Below the pieces are notes generated by a model that made no database searches, was not told where the DNA came from, and saw nothing but the letters and a program-made list of their open reading frames with translations. Of a stretch of 64,000 bases of DNA, positions 34,653 to 43,233 are shown piece by piece. Positions within the stretch are counted from its first letter, which is position 1. Every line of letters starts with the position of its first letter. This DNA is from Candidatus Gastranaerophilales bacterium (GTDB lineage: Bacteria > Cyanobacteriota > Vampirovibrionia > Gastranaerophilales > Gastranaerophilaceae): contig CALUWC010000001.1 in the NCBI GenBank assembly GCA_944324395.1, positions 62,001-126,000 of the forward strand, written 5' to 3'. Position numbers and translations under genes: made by a program.

Positions 34653-35435
34653 ATGAGATATAAATATTTTTTATTCCCCGCTGGAATATTTGATTCAAAG
34701 AGGCCGGAAGTTAAACATTTTGCATTTACTCTTTCTGAAGTATTGATAACTTTAGGTATAATTGGTGTTATTGCTGCTATGACTATTCCAGCCTTAATTA
34801 CCCGTTATCAAAAATTCCAAACTGTAACGAAATTGAAAGGTGCATATTCGCAGCTTGCTCAGGCCATACGTTTATCACAAGATGATAACGGCGATGTTGA
34901 GGGGTGGGATTTGGCATCTCCTGATTGGTTTCAAAGATATCTTGCTTCTTATATGAAAGTTACAGCTACTAAGTTAAAAGATTTTAACGAAAAAGATTCT
35001 ATTGAATACAAAGAAACCTCCGGCAAAAGAGAAACTGGACTTGCTATTATAAATAACGCTGTGTACGGGGGTGCTACTTCATATACCCTTTTAAATGGAG
35101 TTCAAGTTATAGTTGCTGATAGTTACAGAGGAACCTCTGAAGATGCAAATCGTAGTGTTGGTTTTGTAATAGATCTAAACGGTCCTTATACCCTGCCAAA
35201 TAAGTTTGGCAGGGATGCATTTATGTTCAGTTTAAATAAGTATCATGGGCTGGTTCCTATGGGTATGTATAAATCATCAGAATGCACACCGCCTGTTGAA
35301 GGAAACCCTGGGAGAGATTATTTAAAAAATACAGGATGTTTTAGATATGCCTGTAACAGACAAAGCAGGGGAATGTTTTGTGCGGCTTTAATTGTTACTG
35401 ACGGCTGGCAGATTTCTCCGGATTACCCCTGGTAG
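34653..35435 (+). CDS. Type IV pilin/type II secretion pseudopilin-like protein
   Basis: This 260-residue protein has a prepilin N-methylation motif FAFTLSEVLITLGIIGVIAA around residues 24-43: Phe, the conserved Glu five residues in, and a hydrophobic helix. The residue before the Phe is Ala, not the common Gly. The 23-residue leader is long. The globular domain contains FVIDLNGPYTLPNKFGRDAF, the D-NG-PN-G-D pattern typical of pseudopilin calcium/loop regions, and Cys residues near the end (CFRYACNRQSRGMFC). It is likely processed by a prepilin peptidase and assembled in a pilus-like structure. No pilus machinery genes are adjacent. Confidence 0.82.
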   Translation: MRYKYFLFPAGIFDSKRPEVKHFAFTLSEVLITLGIIGVIAAMTIPALITRYQKFQTVTKLKGAYSQLAQAIRLSQDDNGDVEGWDLASPDWFQRYLASYMKVTATKLKDFNEKDSIEYKETSGKRETGLAIINNAVYGGATSYTLLNGVQVIVADSYRGTSEDANRSVGFVIDLNGPYTLPNKFGRDAFMFSLNKYHGLVPMGMYKSSECTPPVEGNPGRDYLKNTGCFRYACNRQSRGMFCAALIVTDGWQISPDYPW

Positions 35436-35474
35436 ATCTTATCAGATATTTATATACTTTAAAAGACTTCTTCT

Positions 35475-36146
35475 TTAATTTATAATCGGTATTTTTATTT
35501 CAAATTGAGTCTGCGTTTTGGTTGATTTTGCAAGTTTTAACTCTGCGTTTTGAGCTTCCAGATATTTTTTACAAATAGCAAGTCCGAGTCCGCAGCCGTT
35601 CTTTTTCGTTGTGTATCCGTATGAAAAAATATCATTTTGTTTTTCTTTAGGAATCGGTTTCCCGTTATTAGATATTTTAATTATCCCGAAATTATCTTTA
35701 ATTTCAGCGTAAATTTCAATTTTCCCTTTGATTTCTATAGCTTCAATACCGTTTTTTATAAGGTTGACAAGGCAGGCTATAAATCGGTTTTCGTCAATTA
35801 GAATATTCTCTGTATTTTTTATAAAAATATCAAAATCTATATTTTTGTCTATAACATAAGCTTTTGAAAGTTCAGCACTTTTTGCTATGGTATTTTTGAA
35901 ATCAAAAATTTGCATTTTTCCTGTATTTAGAGATTTTAAATCAAATAAATTTGCACCGATTATTTGAAGTGATTTTTGGATACATTCAATTGCGTTATCA
36001 ATTGCAGGATTTTCGATATTTGATTTTTCCATATTTTTTTTGATTATCTGGGTATACATATCACAGATAGATAAATGATTTCGTATTTCGTGAGATACAC
36101 ATCTTATTTGTTTGTTCAAATCGTCTGTTGTTAATTGTTCTGTCAT
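35475..36146 (-). CDS. Soluble histidine kinase without sensor domain
   Basis: This 223-residue kinase has only HisKA and HATPase parts: the phospho-acceptor box VSHEIRNHLS (residues 17-26), N-box NLIKNGIEAI (about 145-154), NNGKPIPKE and the G2 box GCGLGLAICKKYLE. There is no membrane segment, PAS or GAF. The response-regulator gene is directly upstream (79 nt, with a hairpin between). The kinase probably phosphorylates that regulator and takes its signal from another protein. AAGAGG precedes the ATG. Confidence 0.85.
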   Translation of the reverse strand: MTEQLTTDDLNKQIRCVSHEIRNHLSICDMYTQIIKKNMEKSNIENPAIDNAIECIQKSLQIIGANLFDLKSLNTGKMQIFDFKNTIAKSAELSKAYVIDKNIDFDIFIKNTENILIDENRFIACLVNLIKNGIEAIEIKGKIEIYAEIKDNFGIIKISNNGKPIPKEKQNDIFSYGYTTKKNGCGLGLAICKKYLEAQNAELKLAKSTKTQTQFEIKIPIIN

Positions 36147-36163
36147 ATAGCCTCTTTTGTTTA

Positions 36164-36206
36164 AAAATAAAGGGTCCGGCTAAATATTTAAAGCAGAACC
36201 CTTTTT
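36164..36206 (-). terminator. Hairpin between response regulator and kinase genes
   Basis: AAAGGGTTCTGCT-type arm pairs with AGCCGGACCCTTT, followed on the minus strand by a T-rich run. It would reduce read-through from the regulator into the kinase gene, giving unequal expression. Confidence 0.7.
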
Positions 36207-36225
36207 GTTTATATGTGTCAGATTT

Positions 36226-36927
36226 TTATACTGTAGTCATAGCTGAAGTTTTGCTTGTCTTGAACCCATGGCTTAAGGCATACAAAACAGCATTAGTTCT
36301 GTCGTTAACCTGAAGTTTTTGGAAAATATTATTAACGTGAGTTTTAACAGTAGTTTCTGATATAATTAGTTTTCCTGCAATACTCTTGTAGTTAATACCT
36401 TCGGTTAAAAGTTCAAGAACTTCATTTTCTCTTGTTGTAAGGCTTGATAACAGATTTTCGCCTTCTGAAGCTTTTGCTTCTTCTTTTGCTGTTGTTTGGA
36501 AATATTCGAAAAATCTTGTAGATAATACAGACGGAAGATAAATTTTTCCTGAGGCAACTTCTTCTATTGCATCAATAAGTTTTACGGATGCCATAGTTTT
36601 TAACACATAACCTTTAGCTCCTAATTTCATTGCTCTGTAGATTAAGTCTGAATCATCATAGCCGCTGAGTGCAATTATTTTTGTTGAAAGATTTAACTTG
36701 CTGACTGTTTGGATAGTTTGCAGGCCGTCTTTTTCCGGCATATTGATATCCATCAAGACGATATCAGGGTGATATTTTTTTATTAAATTGATTCCAAGAT
36801 TAGCACTGGTTGTTGTTCCAACTACTTCGTAGCTGCTTTCCAGATTAATCAATTCTTTAATACCTCTTAAATGATTGGCATTGTCATCAATCAATAAAAC
36901 TCTTAGTTTTTTGTTAAAATCTCTCAT
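36226..36927 (-). CDS. NarL/LuxR-type response regulator
   Basis: This 233-residue regulator has a receiver domain (LLIDDNANHLRG with the acidic pair, DIVLMDINMPEKDG carrying the phospho-acceptor Asp near residue 57, IALSGYDD and a late Lys in GAKGYVLKT) and a C-terminal LuxR HTH (LTTRENEVLELLTEGINYKS, IISETTVKTHVNNIFQKLQV). GGAG precedes the ATG at 36925-36927; a GTG one codon earlier is less likely. Together with the kinase downstream it forms a two-component system. Targets are unknown. Confidence 0.92.
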   Translation of the reverse strand: MRDFNKKLRVLLIDDNANHLRGIKELINLESSYEVVGTTTSANLGINLIKKYHPDIVLMDINMPEKDGLQTIQTVSKLNLSTKIIALSGYDDSDLIYRAMKLGAKGYVLKTMASVKLIDAIEEVASGKIYLPSVLSTRFFEYFQTTAKEEAKASEGENLLSSLTTRENEVLELLTEGINYKSIAGKLIISETTVKTHVNNIFQKLQVNDRTNAVLYALSHGFKTSKTSAMTTV

Positions 36928-37172
36928 CACCTTATTCTCCCGTGTTATTAATTTATCTTCTACACTTTATATACTAATCTTTTTAGATGGTTTTTAAATC
37001 CATGCACTGGTTGATTATTGTACGGGTCAAGGTTGATGATTTTATCTACATCTATAGATTTAGAAAATATCTCAATCATGCTCTACATCATGATTTCGCC
37101 GCATGGTTGATTTTTTCTTTGTCAAATTTGTAATAATTTAATTGTTGTATATTTTTCTCTTTATTATCCATA

Positions 37173-37201
37173 GAAAAAAGTAAGGAGTATTTATTACTCC
37201 T
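37173..37201 (-). terminator. Terminator overlapping the end of the glycosyltransferase gene
   Basis: AGGAGTA pairs with TACTCCT around a 5-nt loop and leads into TTTTTT on the minus strand. The stop codon of the glycosyltransferase gene lies in the loop/stem. Confidence 0.75.
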
Positions 37202-38318
37202 GCTTTTCTTTCAAAATTTGTTCGATAAAATGTTTCCAGCTGTATTTTAGTGATGTGTTATAGGCATCTATACTTAAATCTTTATATCTGCCAAAGTCAT
37301 TATAATAAAGCTTAGTCAGGTAAATAATATTTTTTACCAGGTCAGAAAAAGAATTTCTGTTAAAGATAAATCCGTTATTATGGGTAACTATTTCTCGGCT
37401 TCCTGCGGTTTGAGAAACTAATACCGGTTTGCCAAATGACATTGCTTCAAGTACCACTAAACCAAAAGCTTCATTTTTTGATGGTAATACAAGATAATCT
37501 ATATTGGTGTAAAACTTTTCCATATCTTTTTGTTTTGGTAAGATTGTAATTTTGTCTTGTAATTTATATATCCTTACAAGTAATTTCATAAAAATATCTG
37601 TTTCGAATTTAGGAGCAATTATTATAATTTTAAATTTTTTATTCAAAATAGTGTTTGCAATCCCTGCTGCCGCTATAAACAGGTGACCGCCTTTATTGAA
37701 GGCACTGTTGGCCACTATTCCAAATGTTGGAATTTCCTTTTCTATAATTTGCGGCGGTGTTGAGTAAATTCTTTTACAGCCGGGATAAGCAACTTTTATC
37801 TGGGAAGGCGGGATATTAAAATTTTCGGAATAATCATCTTTTATCTTATTCGATACTGCGATAAAGGTATCTTTCGGATTGAGATTTGTGTGTATCTTTT
37901 TGGTATTATAAATTTTCTTTTGTAAAAATATATATTTAAAAATTTTAATTCCGGGTTGTGAATTTTTAATTCGATGCAGCAGGCTGTGAGATTGCAGCAA
38001 TCGACCTCTGAAAATATCTGCAGGGTGTATGGTTATTACATTACTATAGTTTTGAGAATCTATATAATCAATTAGTTTTTGTTTGTCATACGGTGTTATA
38101 AGTTTGTGTATTTCTATGATATTTACGTTAGTCGGTTGAGTAATATTTTTTACCGGAGTGTATGTATATATATCGACAAAAACATTTTGCATTAAGAGAA
38201 GTTCTTTGGATAAGTTTTGATTTACTACGGAGCCTCCGCCTCGTGTAGCTCCGGGATACTCTTCGTATAATTCATTTACGTTTTTCAAAATGAGTGCAAT
38301 TTTTATTTTTTCATTCAT
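37194..38318 (-). CDS. Glycosyltransferase family 4-like protein
   Basis: This 374-residue GT-B enzyme has an N-terminal acceptor domain beginning IKIALILKNVNELYEEYPGA with the glycine-rich GGGSVVNQNLSKEL loop, and a C-terminal nucleotide-sugar domain with PTFGIVANSAFNKGGHLFI and the family EX7E motif EAFGLVVLEAMSFGKPVLVS. It transfers a sugar to a lipid, glycan or other acceptor in the cytoplasm or at the inner membrane. A GGTGG stretch 7 nt before the ATG may serve as ribosome site. It stands alone, divergent from a small XRE gene, so its pathway is not known. Confidence 0.88.
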   Translation of the reverse strand: MNEKIKIALILKNVNELYEEYPGATRGGGSVVNQNLSKELLLMQNVFVDIYTYTPVKNITQPTNVNIIEIHKLITPYDKQKLIDYIDSQNYSNVITIHPADIFRGRLLQSHSLLHRIKNSQPGIKIFKYIFLQKKIYNTKKIHTNLNPKDTFIAVSNKIKDDYSENFNIPPSQIKVAYPGCKRIYSTPPQIIEKEIPTFGIVANSAFNKGGHLFIAAAGIANTILNKKFKIIIIAPKFETDIFMKLLVRIYKLQDKITILPKQKDMEKFYTNIDYLVLPSKNEAFGLVVLEAMSFGKPVLVSQTAGSREIVTHNNGFIFNRNSFSDLVKNIIYLTKLYYNDFGRYKDLSIDAYNTSLKYSWKHFIEQILKEKQE

Positions 38319-38398
38319 GCTTATACCACCGTACTATTTAATATACTTTATGTCTAGTATTAGAATTTTAGTATATCGTATTAACTTTGTCAATTATG

Positions 38399-38404
38399 TA
38401 AAAT
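38399..38404 (+). promoter_or_regulatory. -10 hexamer TAAAAT at the XRE start
   Basis: TAAAAT ends 6 nt before the ATG at 38411. No Shine-Dalgarno sequence is present. Confidence 0.4.
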
Positions 38405-38410
38405 ATACAA

Positions 38411-38629
38411 ATGGACAAGCAATTATTTCTTAGACTAGGGTATAAGATAAAGTACGAACGTGTTAAAAGAAAAATTTCACAACTGGACTTATCTTTGAAA
38501 ACCGGTCTCACAACAAGAACAATAAGCCGTATAGAGTGCGGCACTATAGACCCAAAATACTCTACTCTTGTTAAAATTTCCAAAGCTTTGGACTTGGATA
38601 TAAAAAATCTTTTGGATTTTACGCTATAA
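38411..38629 (+). CDS. XRE-family transcriptional regulator (single HTH)
   Basis: This 72-residue protein is a single Cro/CI-type domain: LGYKIKYERVKRKISQLDLS, then TGLTTRTISRIECGTIDPKY as the recognition helix region and LVKISKALDLDIKNLLDF. Its target is unknown. It is divergent from the glycosyltransferase and convergent with panC (12 nt). No Shine-Dalgarno; a -10-like hexamer ends 6 nt before the start codon, so it may be made from a leaderless mRNA. Confidence 0.85.
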   Translation: MDKQLFLRLGYKIKYERVKRKISQLDLSLKTGLTTRTISRIECGTIDPKYSTLVKISKALDLDIKNLLDFTL

Positions 38630-38641
38630 ATTTTTAATAAA

Positions 38642-39499
38642 TTATTCTCCAAGAAGAATGTTATCAATTAAGCGGACACCGCCGACTTTGCAGGCTATAA
38701 ATACTCTGGTATGATTATCTGCCGTTTTCATTTCTTCAAGGTTTTCTTCGTTCATAAATTCTAAGTATTCAAGATCATGATGTTCGTTCAAAAATTGATA
38801 TGCTGTTTCTTTTAAGGCTTCAACATCTGTGATTCCTTTTTTATAACATTGTTTTATGTTATTTAAAATTTTACTCAATACAAGTGCGTGTTGTTTATCT
38901 TCTTCTGATAAGTACTTGTTTCTTGAACTCAGGGCAAGACCTGATTCTTCTCTAACTATTGGACAGGGGATAATTTCTACCGGTATATTTAGATCTTTAA
39001 CCATTTTTTTTATGATTATCAGTTGTTGAGCATCTTTTTGTCCGAAAAATGCATAATCAGGCTGGACAATGTTGAATAATTTATTAACTACTGTGCAAAC
39101 ACCGTCAAAATGTCCTACTCTGGATTTCCCGCATAGTTTATTTACGTAGAAAAACGGAGGAATAACGTATGTTAAAAAGTCATTTGTTCTCATTTGTCCT
39201 TCTCCGTACATTTCGTTTGGAGTTGGAGCAAAAACTACACTTACTCCTGCGTCATCACATAATTTTTTATCGGCATCAAGAGTTCTGGGATATTTATCCA
39301 AATCTTCTCCTGGACAAAATTGTATAGGGTTTACAAATACTGAAACGACAACTTTATCGCATTTTTCAACAGCTTTTTTTATAAGACTCAAATGTCCTGC
39401 GTGCAATGCTCCCATTGTTGGAACAAGTCCTATTGTCAAGCCTTCTTTTTTCCACTGCTTTATCTGTTCTCTAACTTCTTTAATTGCATGTAATAACAT
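38642..39499 (-). CDS. panC: Pantothenate synthetase
   Basis: PanC joins pantoate and beta-alanine using ATP to give pantothenate, the coenzyme A precursor. This 285-residue enzyme has GLVPTMGALHAGHLSLI (residues about 24-40) with the HxGH nucleotidyl-transfer motif, SVFVNPIQFCPGEDLDKYPR, FGQKDAQQLIIIKKM and REESGLALSSRNKYLS. It overlaps panB by 20 nt in the same operon. panD (aspartate decarboxylase, source of beta-alanine) is not in the window. Confidence 0.97.
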   Translation of the reverse strand: MLLHAIKEVREQIKQWKKEGLTIGLVPTMGALHAGHLSLIKKAVEKCDKVVVSVFVNPIQFCPGEDLDKYPRTLDADKKLCDDAGVSVVFAPTPNEMYGEGQMRTNDFLTYVIPPFFYVNKLCGKSRVGHFDGVCTVVNKLFNIVQPDYAFFGQKDAQQLIIIKKMVKDLNIPVEIIPCPIVREESGLALSSRNKYLSEEDKQHALVLSKILNNIKQCYKKGITDVEALKETAYQFLNEHHDLEYLEFMNEENLEEMKTADNHTRVFIACKVGGVRLIDNILLGE

Positions 39500-40352
39500 T
39501 TTTCTGCTCCTTTATATATTTTTCAAGTTCTCGAGCATCTTCATCGGATAATTTGTATATTTCTTCTGCGTTCGGGAATTTTCCGGTTTTAACGTCTTCA
39601 TTATATTGTTTAGCACAACTTAAAATTAAATCTTTCATATCTCCGTATTTTCTTGCAAATTTAGGTTTGAAACTATCAAATTTTCCGAATAAGTCGTCGC
39701 TTACCACCACTTGGGCATCACAATAGAAACCTGCTCCGCAAGATATCGTAGGAATTGTCAGATTTTCAGTAATATATTTTGCACTTTCTTCCGGAACCAT
39801 TTCGAGGACTATAGAGAAAGCTCCGGCTTCTTCCAGTTTCTTAGCCTGTTTTAATATTTGCAGGGTAGCGTCAAGTGTTTTTCCCTGAATTAAGTGTCCG
39901 CCAATAACGTTTTGCGATTGCGGGGTAAATCCTAAATGACCCATTACTGGTACGCCCATTTGAGTACATCTTTTTACTAATTCTATTATGTAGTCATTAC
40001 AGCCCTCAAGTTTTACCGCATTAGCTCCGAGTTTAATCATATTTCCTATATTTTGTAGGGCTGAAGAAATATCTATAGTGTAACTCATAAATGGCATATC
40101 TGTAACGACCATTGCTCTTTCGACACCTTTGGAAACTGCTTTGGTAAATATTGACATTTCTTCAATGCCAATACAGTTTGTATTATCATATCCCAGAGCT
40201 ACCATTGCAAGACTGTCTCCGATTAAAAGGACATCAATTCCCGCTTCATCTAAGTATTTTGCTGTAGAATAATCATAAGCTGTCAAAACGGAAAATTTTT
40301 CACCTGACTCTTTCATTTTTTTTAGAGTCCTGACTGTAATTTTTTTTGTCAT
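39480..40352 (-). CDS. panB: 3-methyl-2-oxobutanoate hydroxymethyltransferase
   Basis: PanB transfers a hydroxymethyl group from methylene-THF to ketoisovalerate, the first pantothenate step. This 290-residue enzyme has the TIM-barrel motifs VLTAYDYSTAKYLDEAGIDV, LIGDSLAMVALGYDNT, MVVTDMPFMSY and MGHLGFTPQS plus a late catalytic Glu in VLEMVPEE. It is preceded by AAAGGA and sits 23 nt downstream of the YvcK-like gene. Its stop lies inside panC, so translation is coupled. Confidence 0.97.
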   Translation of the reverse strand: MTKKITVRTLKKMKESGEKFSVLTAYDYSTAKYLDEAGIDVLLIGDSLAMVALGYDNTNCIGIEEMSIFTKAVSKGVERAMVVTDMPFMSYTIDISSALQNIGNMIKLGANAVKLEGCNDYIIELVKRCTQMGVPVMGHLGFTPQSQNVIGGHLIQGKTLDATLQILKQAKKLEEAGAFSIVLEMVPEESAKYITENLTIPTISCGAGFYCDAQVVVSDDLFGKFDSFKPKFARKYGDMKDLILSCAKQYNEDVKTGKFPNAEEIYKLSDEDARELEKYIKEQKNVITCN

Positions 40353-40375
40353 AGTGTAAATCCTTTCGGGTTATT

Positions 40376-41689
40376 TTATTTAAAGAAGCCTGATTTTTTT
40401 TGACTTTTTCTGAACCAGTAATATACAGCTCTGGCAACTCTGTTTGAACTGTGTCTGACAAGTCCCTCTTTGCTGTCCTCAATCAATTTTTTTGCGACAA
40501 TTCTTATTCCCAATTTTTTTATTTCAACAGCATCAAGCTTTACCGGATAAGAACCGGCTTTTTGATATTTATCCGCCAGATTTTCAGGTAAATAGTCATT
40601 CACAAGTACAGCATCAACAATTTTGTTGGAGCCGGCATGTTTAATTAACGCTTTTAAATGGTCAGAAACAGTATAATTATCAGTTTCTCCCGGTTGTGTC
40701 ATAATATTGCATACATATATTTTTTTTGCTTTTGATTTTATAATTTCGTCCGAAATTTGTTTAACCAAAAGGTTCGGAATAACACTTGTATATAAACTTC
40801 CGGGGCCTAAAATTATAAGTTCGGCACTTCTTATTGCTTGAATAACATCTTCCAGAGCTTTGCAGTTTGCAGGCTCTGTATATAGTCTTTTAATTTTGCC
40901 ATGTGCTTCAGGAATTGTAGATTCTCCATGGATAATTCTACCGTCTTCCATTTCTGCAACCAGTTTCATATCATCTAATGTGGCAGGTAAAACCCTTCCT
41001 CTGATAGACAGAACACTGGAAGATGCTTTTACCGCAGAGACCATATCTCCGGTAATGGCACAAAGAGCTGTAATGAATAAGTTTCCGAAACTATGACCCT
41101 CAAGCCCTTCACCTGTTTTAAATCTGTATTTAAACAGTTTATTCACAAGGTCTTCATCATCAGCAAGGGCTGTTATGCAGTGTCTAATATCTCCGGGAGG
41201 TAAAATCCCCATAGATTCACGCAGTCTGCCTGAGCTTCCTCCGTCATCACCAACGGTAACAACTGCAGTTAAGTTATTTGTAATATTTTTAACTCCGCTC
41301 AGAAGCATAGATAAACCTGTACCGCCGCCTACAGCAACAATTCTTGGTCCTCTGTTAAGTTTGCGTCTTCTATATAAGTTTTCAAGCAAAATATCATTGC
41401 TTCTGTCATCATCAATATCTAAAATAGAAAGATTTGTTTTCTGCCAGCCTTTGAAAAATATAGCAGCTCCTATCATTACAATACCAAATGCAAGCCATTC
41501 TGTTGAAATTTTATTGGCAATCTGGCTGATGAACTGCATTGTATAATATATTGGTTTGATATCAAATAATATTAATATTCCGACTGTCATTAAGATTGTT
41601 CCGAAAAGAATAAGAGCAAACCATCTTTTGACTTGCAATCCTGGAATCAGCCATCCTGCCTGTTTTGGTATTTTAATTTTCTTTATCAT
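40376..41689 (-). CDS. YvcK/CofD-like protein with N-terminal membrane anchor
   Basis: This 437-residue protein has two N-terminal membrane helices (about 24-46 and 58-80) and a CofD-like Rossmann domain: IVAVGGGTGLSMLLSGVKNI, TVGDDGGSSGRLR, PGDIRHCITAL, GHSFGNLFITAL and LGPGSLYTSVIPNLL. Bacillus YvcK binds UDP-sugars and controls gluconeogenic growth and cell shape. Membrane-anchored versions occur in cyanobacteria and other phyla. It is upstream of panB in a four-gene operon. The exact role here is inferred. Confidence 0.88.
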   Translation of the reverse strand: MIKKIKIPKQAGWLIPGLQVKRWFALILFGTILMTVGILILFDIKPIYYTMQFISQIANKISTEWLAFGIVMIGAAIFFKGWQKTNLSILDIDDDRSNDILLENLYRRRKLNRGPRIVAVGGGTGLSMLLSGVKNITNNLTAVVTVGDDGGSSGRLRESMGILPPGDIRHCITALADDEDLVNKLFKYRFKTGEGLEGHSFGNLFITALCAITGDMVSAVKASSSVLSIRGRVLPATLDDMKLVAEMEDGRIIHGESTIPEAHGKIKRLYTEPANCKALEDVIQAIRSAELIILGPGSLYTSVIPNLLVKQISDEIIKSKAKKIYVCNIMTQPGETDNYTVSDHLKALIKHAGSNKIVDAVLVNDYLPENLADKYQKAGSYPVKLDAVEIKKLGIRIVAKKLIEDSKEGLVRHSSNRVARAVYYWFRKSQKKSGFFK

Positions 41690-41710
41690 ACTAATCCTTT
41701 ATTATATATA

Positions 41711-42505
41711 TTAGTCTACCCAGCCTGATTTTTGAGCGTTTTTGTAATTATAAGGAAGCGGTTCAATAACTTCTCTTGCTTGAATAATTAAATCTTTAGC
41801 ATTGGCCAGCTTATTAGAAAAGTGTATAGAGTCAGCTCTTACGATTGTTTTCCCGCCGACATTATTAGTAACTTGAGAATTTTGCATCAAATCTTTTAAT
41901 CTTTGAATTGAGATTTGTGTATTTTCAAGATCTCGTGCTGAAAAATCAATATTACCCTGTTCATCATATATTTTTTCCAGATGAACTTCGTGTGCAACCT
42001 GAATATTTTCTTCTTCTCCAATCTCTGCAAGATTGTTTCCTGTAGCACCATAGTACACAAGCCATTTTGAACATTTTTTAATTGCTCGGGCAATAGTTCT
42101 GGAAACGTCAATATCTTCTGCAGCCTGACGGTACATTGCTCCATGAGGTCTTACGTGTTCGATTTCCATGTGGTATGATTTAGCGAATGTCATAATTGCA
42201 CCTACTTGGTACATAACAAGAGCTTCAAGCTCGTCACTGTCAAGCTCCATTTGTCTGTATCCGAAGCCTTGAATATCATCGAAGCCTATATGAGCACCTA
42301 CAACAACATTTTTTTCTTTGGCATTGAGCAGGGCCTCTTTAATGGAAAGCGGATCACCTGCATGAAATCCGCAGGCAATATTAACAGAACTGACATAATC
42401 CAGCAGTCTTATTTCTGAACTGTTTTTGTAAATTCCGAAGCTTTGTGCCAAATCACAGTTAAAATCTATATTTTTAATTGATTTTCTCTCTAAAACATTT
42501 TGCAT
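41711..42505 (-). CDS. LamB/YcsF-family protein (5-oxoprolinase subunit A-like)
   Basis: This 264-residue protein has the family start IDFNCDLAQSFGIYKNSSEI and IACGFHAGDPLSI, then VVVGAHIGFDDIQGFGYRQM and HVRPHGAMYRQA. In other bacteria PxpA works with PxpB and PxpC to open 5-oxoproline with ATP. No pxpB or pxpC lies nearby, and it heads an operon with a YvcK-like gene and panBC. The canonical DLGE reads DLAQ here. The role may therefore differ, and I give no gene symbol. Confidence 0.75.
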   Translation of the reverse strand: MQNVLERKSIKNIDFNCDLAQSFGIYKNSSEIRLLDYVSSVNIACGFHAGDPLSIKEALLNAKEKNVVVGAHIGFDDIQGFGYRQMELDSDELEALVMYQVGAIMTFAKSYHMEIEHVRPHGAMYRQAAEDIDVSRTIARAIKKCSKWLVYYGATGNNLAEIGEEENIQVAHEVHLEKIYDEQGNIDFSARDLENTQISIQRLKDLMQNSQVTNNVGGKTIVRADSIHFSNKLANAKDLIIQAREVIEPLPYNYKNAQKSGWVD

Positions 42506-42611
42506 AAATATATCTCACTAATCTATATCCTATATAATTATACAACATAAAGATAATAAATCTATCTCTTTATATAAATTTAACAAGTTAGATAAATTAT
42601 AGGTAATAGTA

Positions 42612-42650
42612 TATTAAAAGCACAGGCTGTGATACCTGTGCTTTAGTTTT
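42612..42650 (-). terminator. Terminator after rpsT
   Basis: AAAGCACAGG pairs with CCTGTGCTTT, followed on the minus strand by TTTTAATA. It lies 16 nt past the rpsT stop. Confidence 0.8.
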
Positions 42651-42665
42651 TTGTTTAATCTTCAA

Positions 42666-42938
42666 TTAAGCATTAGCTGAGATTTTTTTGATAGCAAGAA
42701 CTAATCTAGATTTTTTTCTTGCTGCGGTATTTTTGTGCAGAATACCTTTGACAACAGCTTTATCACATAATTGATAAGCTTTTGAAATAGCTGCATTTAA
42801 AGCTTCTTTATCATCGCTTGATGCTAATTCTAATGCATTTTTAACAGCAGTTTTAATTGAAGTTTTGAATGCTACATTTCTTTGTCTGTTTGCTTCAGCT
42901 ATTAATACTCTTTTTTTAGCAGATTTAATATTTGCCAT
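42666..42938 (-). CDS. rpsT: 30S ribosomal protein S20
   Basis: This 90-residue basic protein starts MANIKSAKKRVLIAEANRQR and continues with the S20 helices ASSDDKEALNAAISKAYQL and GILHKNTAARKKSRLVLAI. It binds 16S rRNA early in 30S assembly. A longer frame reaches 43028, but the ATG at 42938 has AGGAAAGG upstream and gives the family length. It is divergent from rpsB across 295 nt. Confidence 0.97.
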   Translation of the reverse strand: MANIKSAKKRVLIAEANRQRNVAFKTSIKTAVKNALELASSDDKEALNAAISKAYQLCDKAVVKGILHKNTAARKKSRLVLAIKKISANA

Positions 42939-43083
42939 AATTGAATTTACCTTTCCTGTTAACTTTGTGCAAGTAATGACTTTGCACTTTCTCATTACGA
43001 GGATGTGAGTAATTTTATTAAATCTCAAAAAAATATTTTTTGCAAGATTTTCTCATTATGTTTAAGTTTTATTGCTAAATTAT

Positions 43084-43111
43084 TTGCATATTAGTATTTT
43101 TATTATAGAAT
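43084..43111 (+). promoter_or_regulatory. Promoter of rpsB
   Basis: TTGCAT (43084-43089), 16 nt, TAGAAT (43106-43111). The same -10 sequence and spacer occur at tRNA-Ser. About 115 nt of leader follow. Confidence 0.5.
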
Positions 43112-43126
43112 AAAATTGGTTACACC

Positions 43127-43160
43127 AGTCCGATAGGTTTTGCCCTAGTCGATAGGTTTT
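43127..43160 (+). repeat. Duplicated motif in the rpsB leader
   Basis: AGTCCGATAGGTTTT (43127-43141) and AGTCGATAGGTTTT (43147-43160) recur 20 nt apart in the untranslated leader. A role in S2 autoregulation is possible but not shown. Confidence 0.5.
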
Positions 43161-43233
43161 AAATAATTTATTTATTTCCTCGATGGGACGGTATAGCCCG
43201 TAGTACAATACATTTAAGATAAGGAGAAAACCG

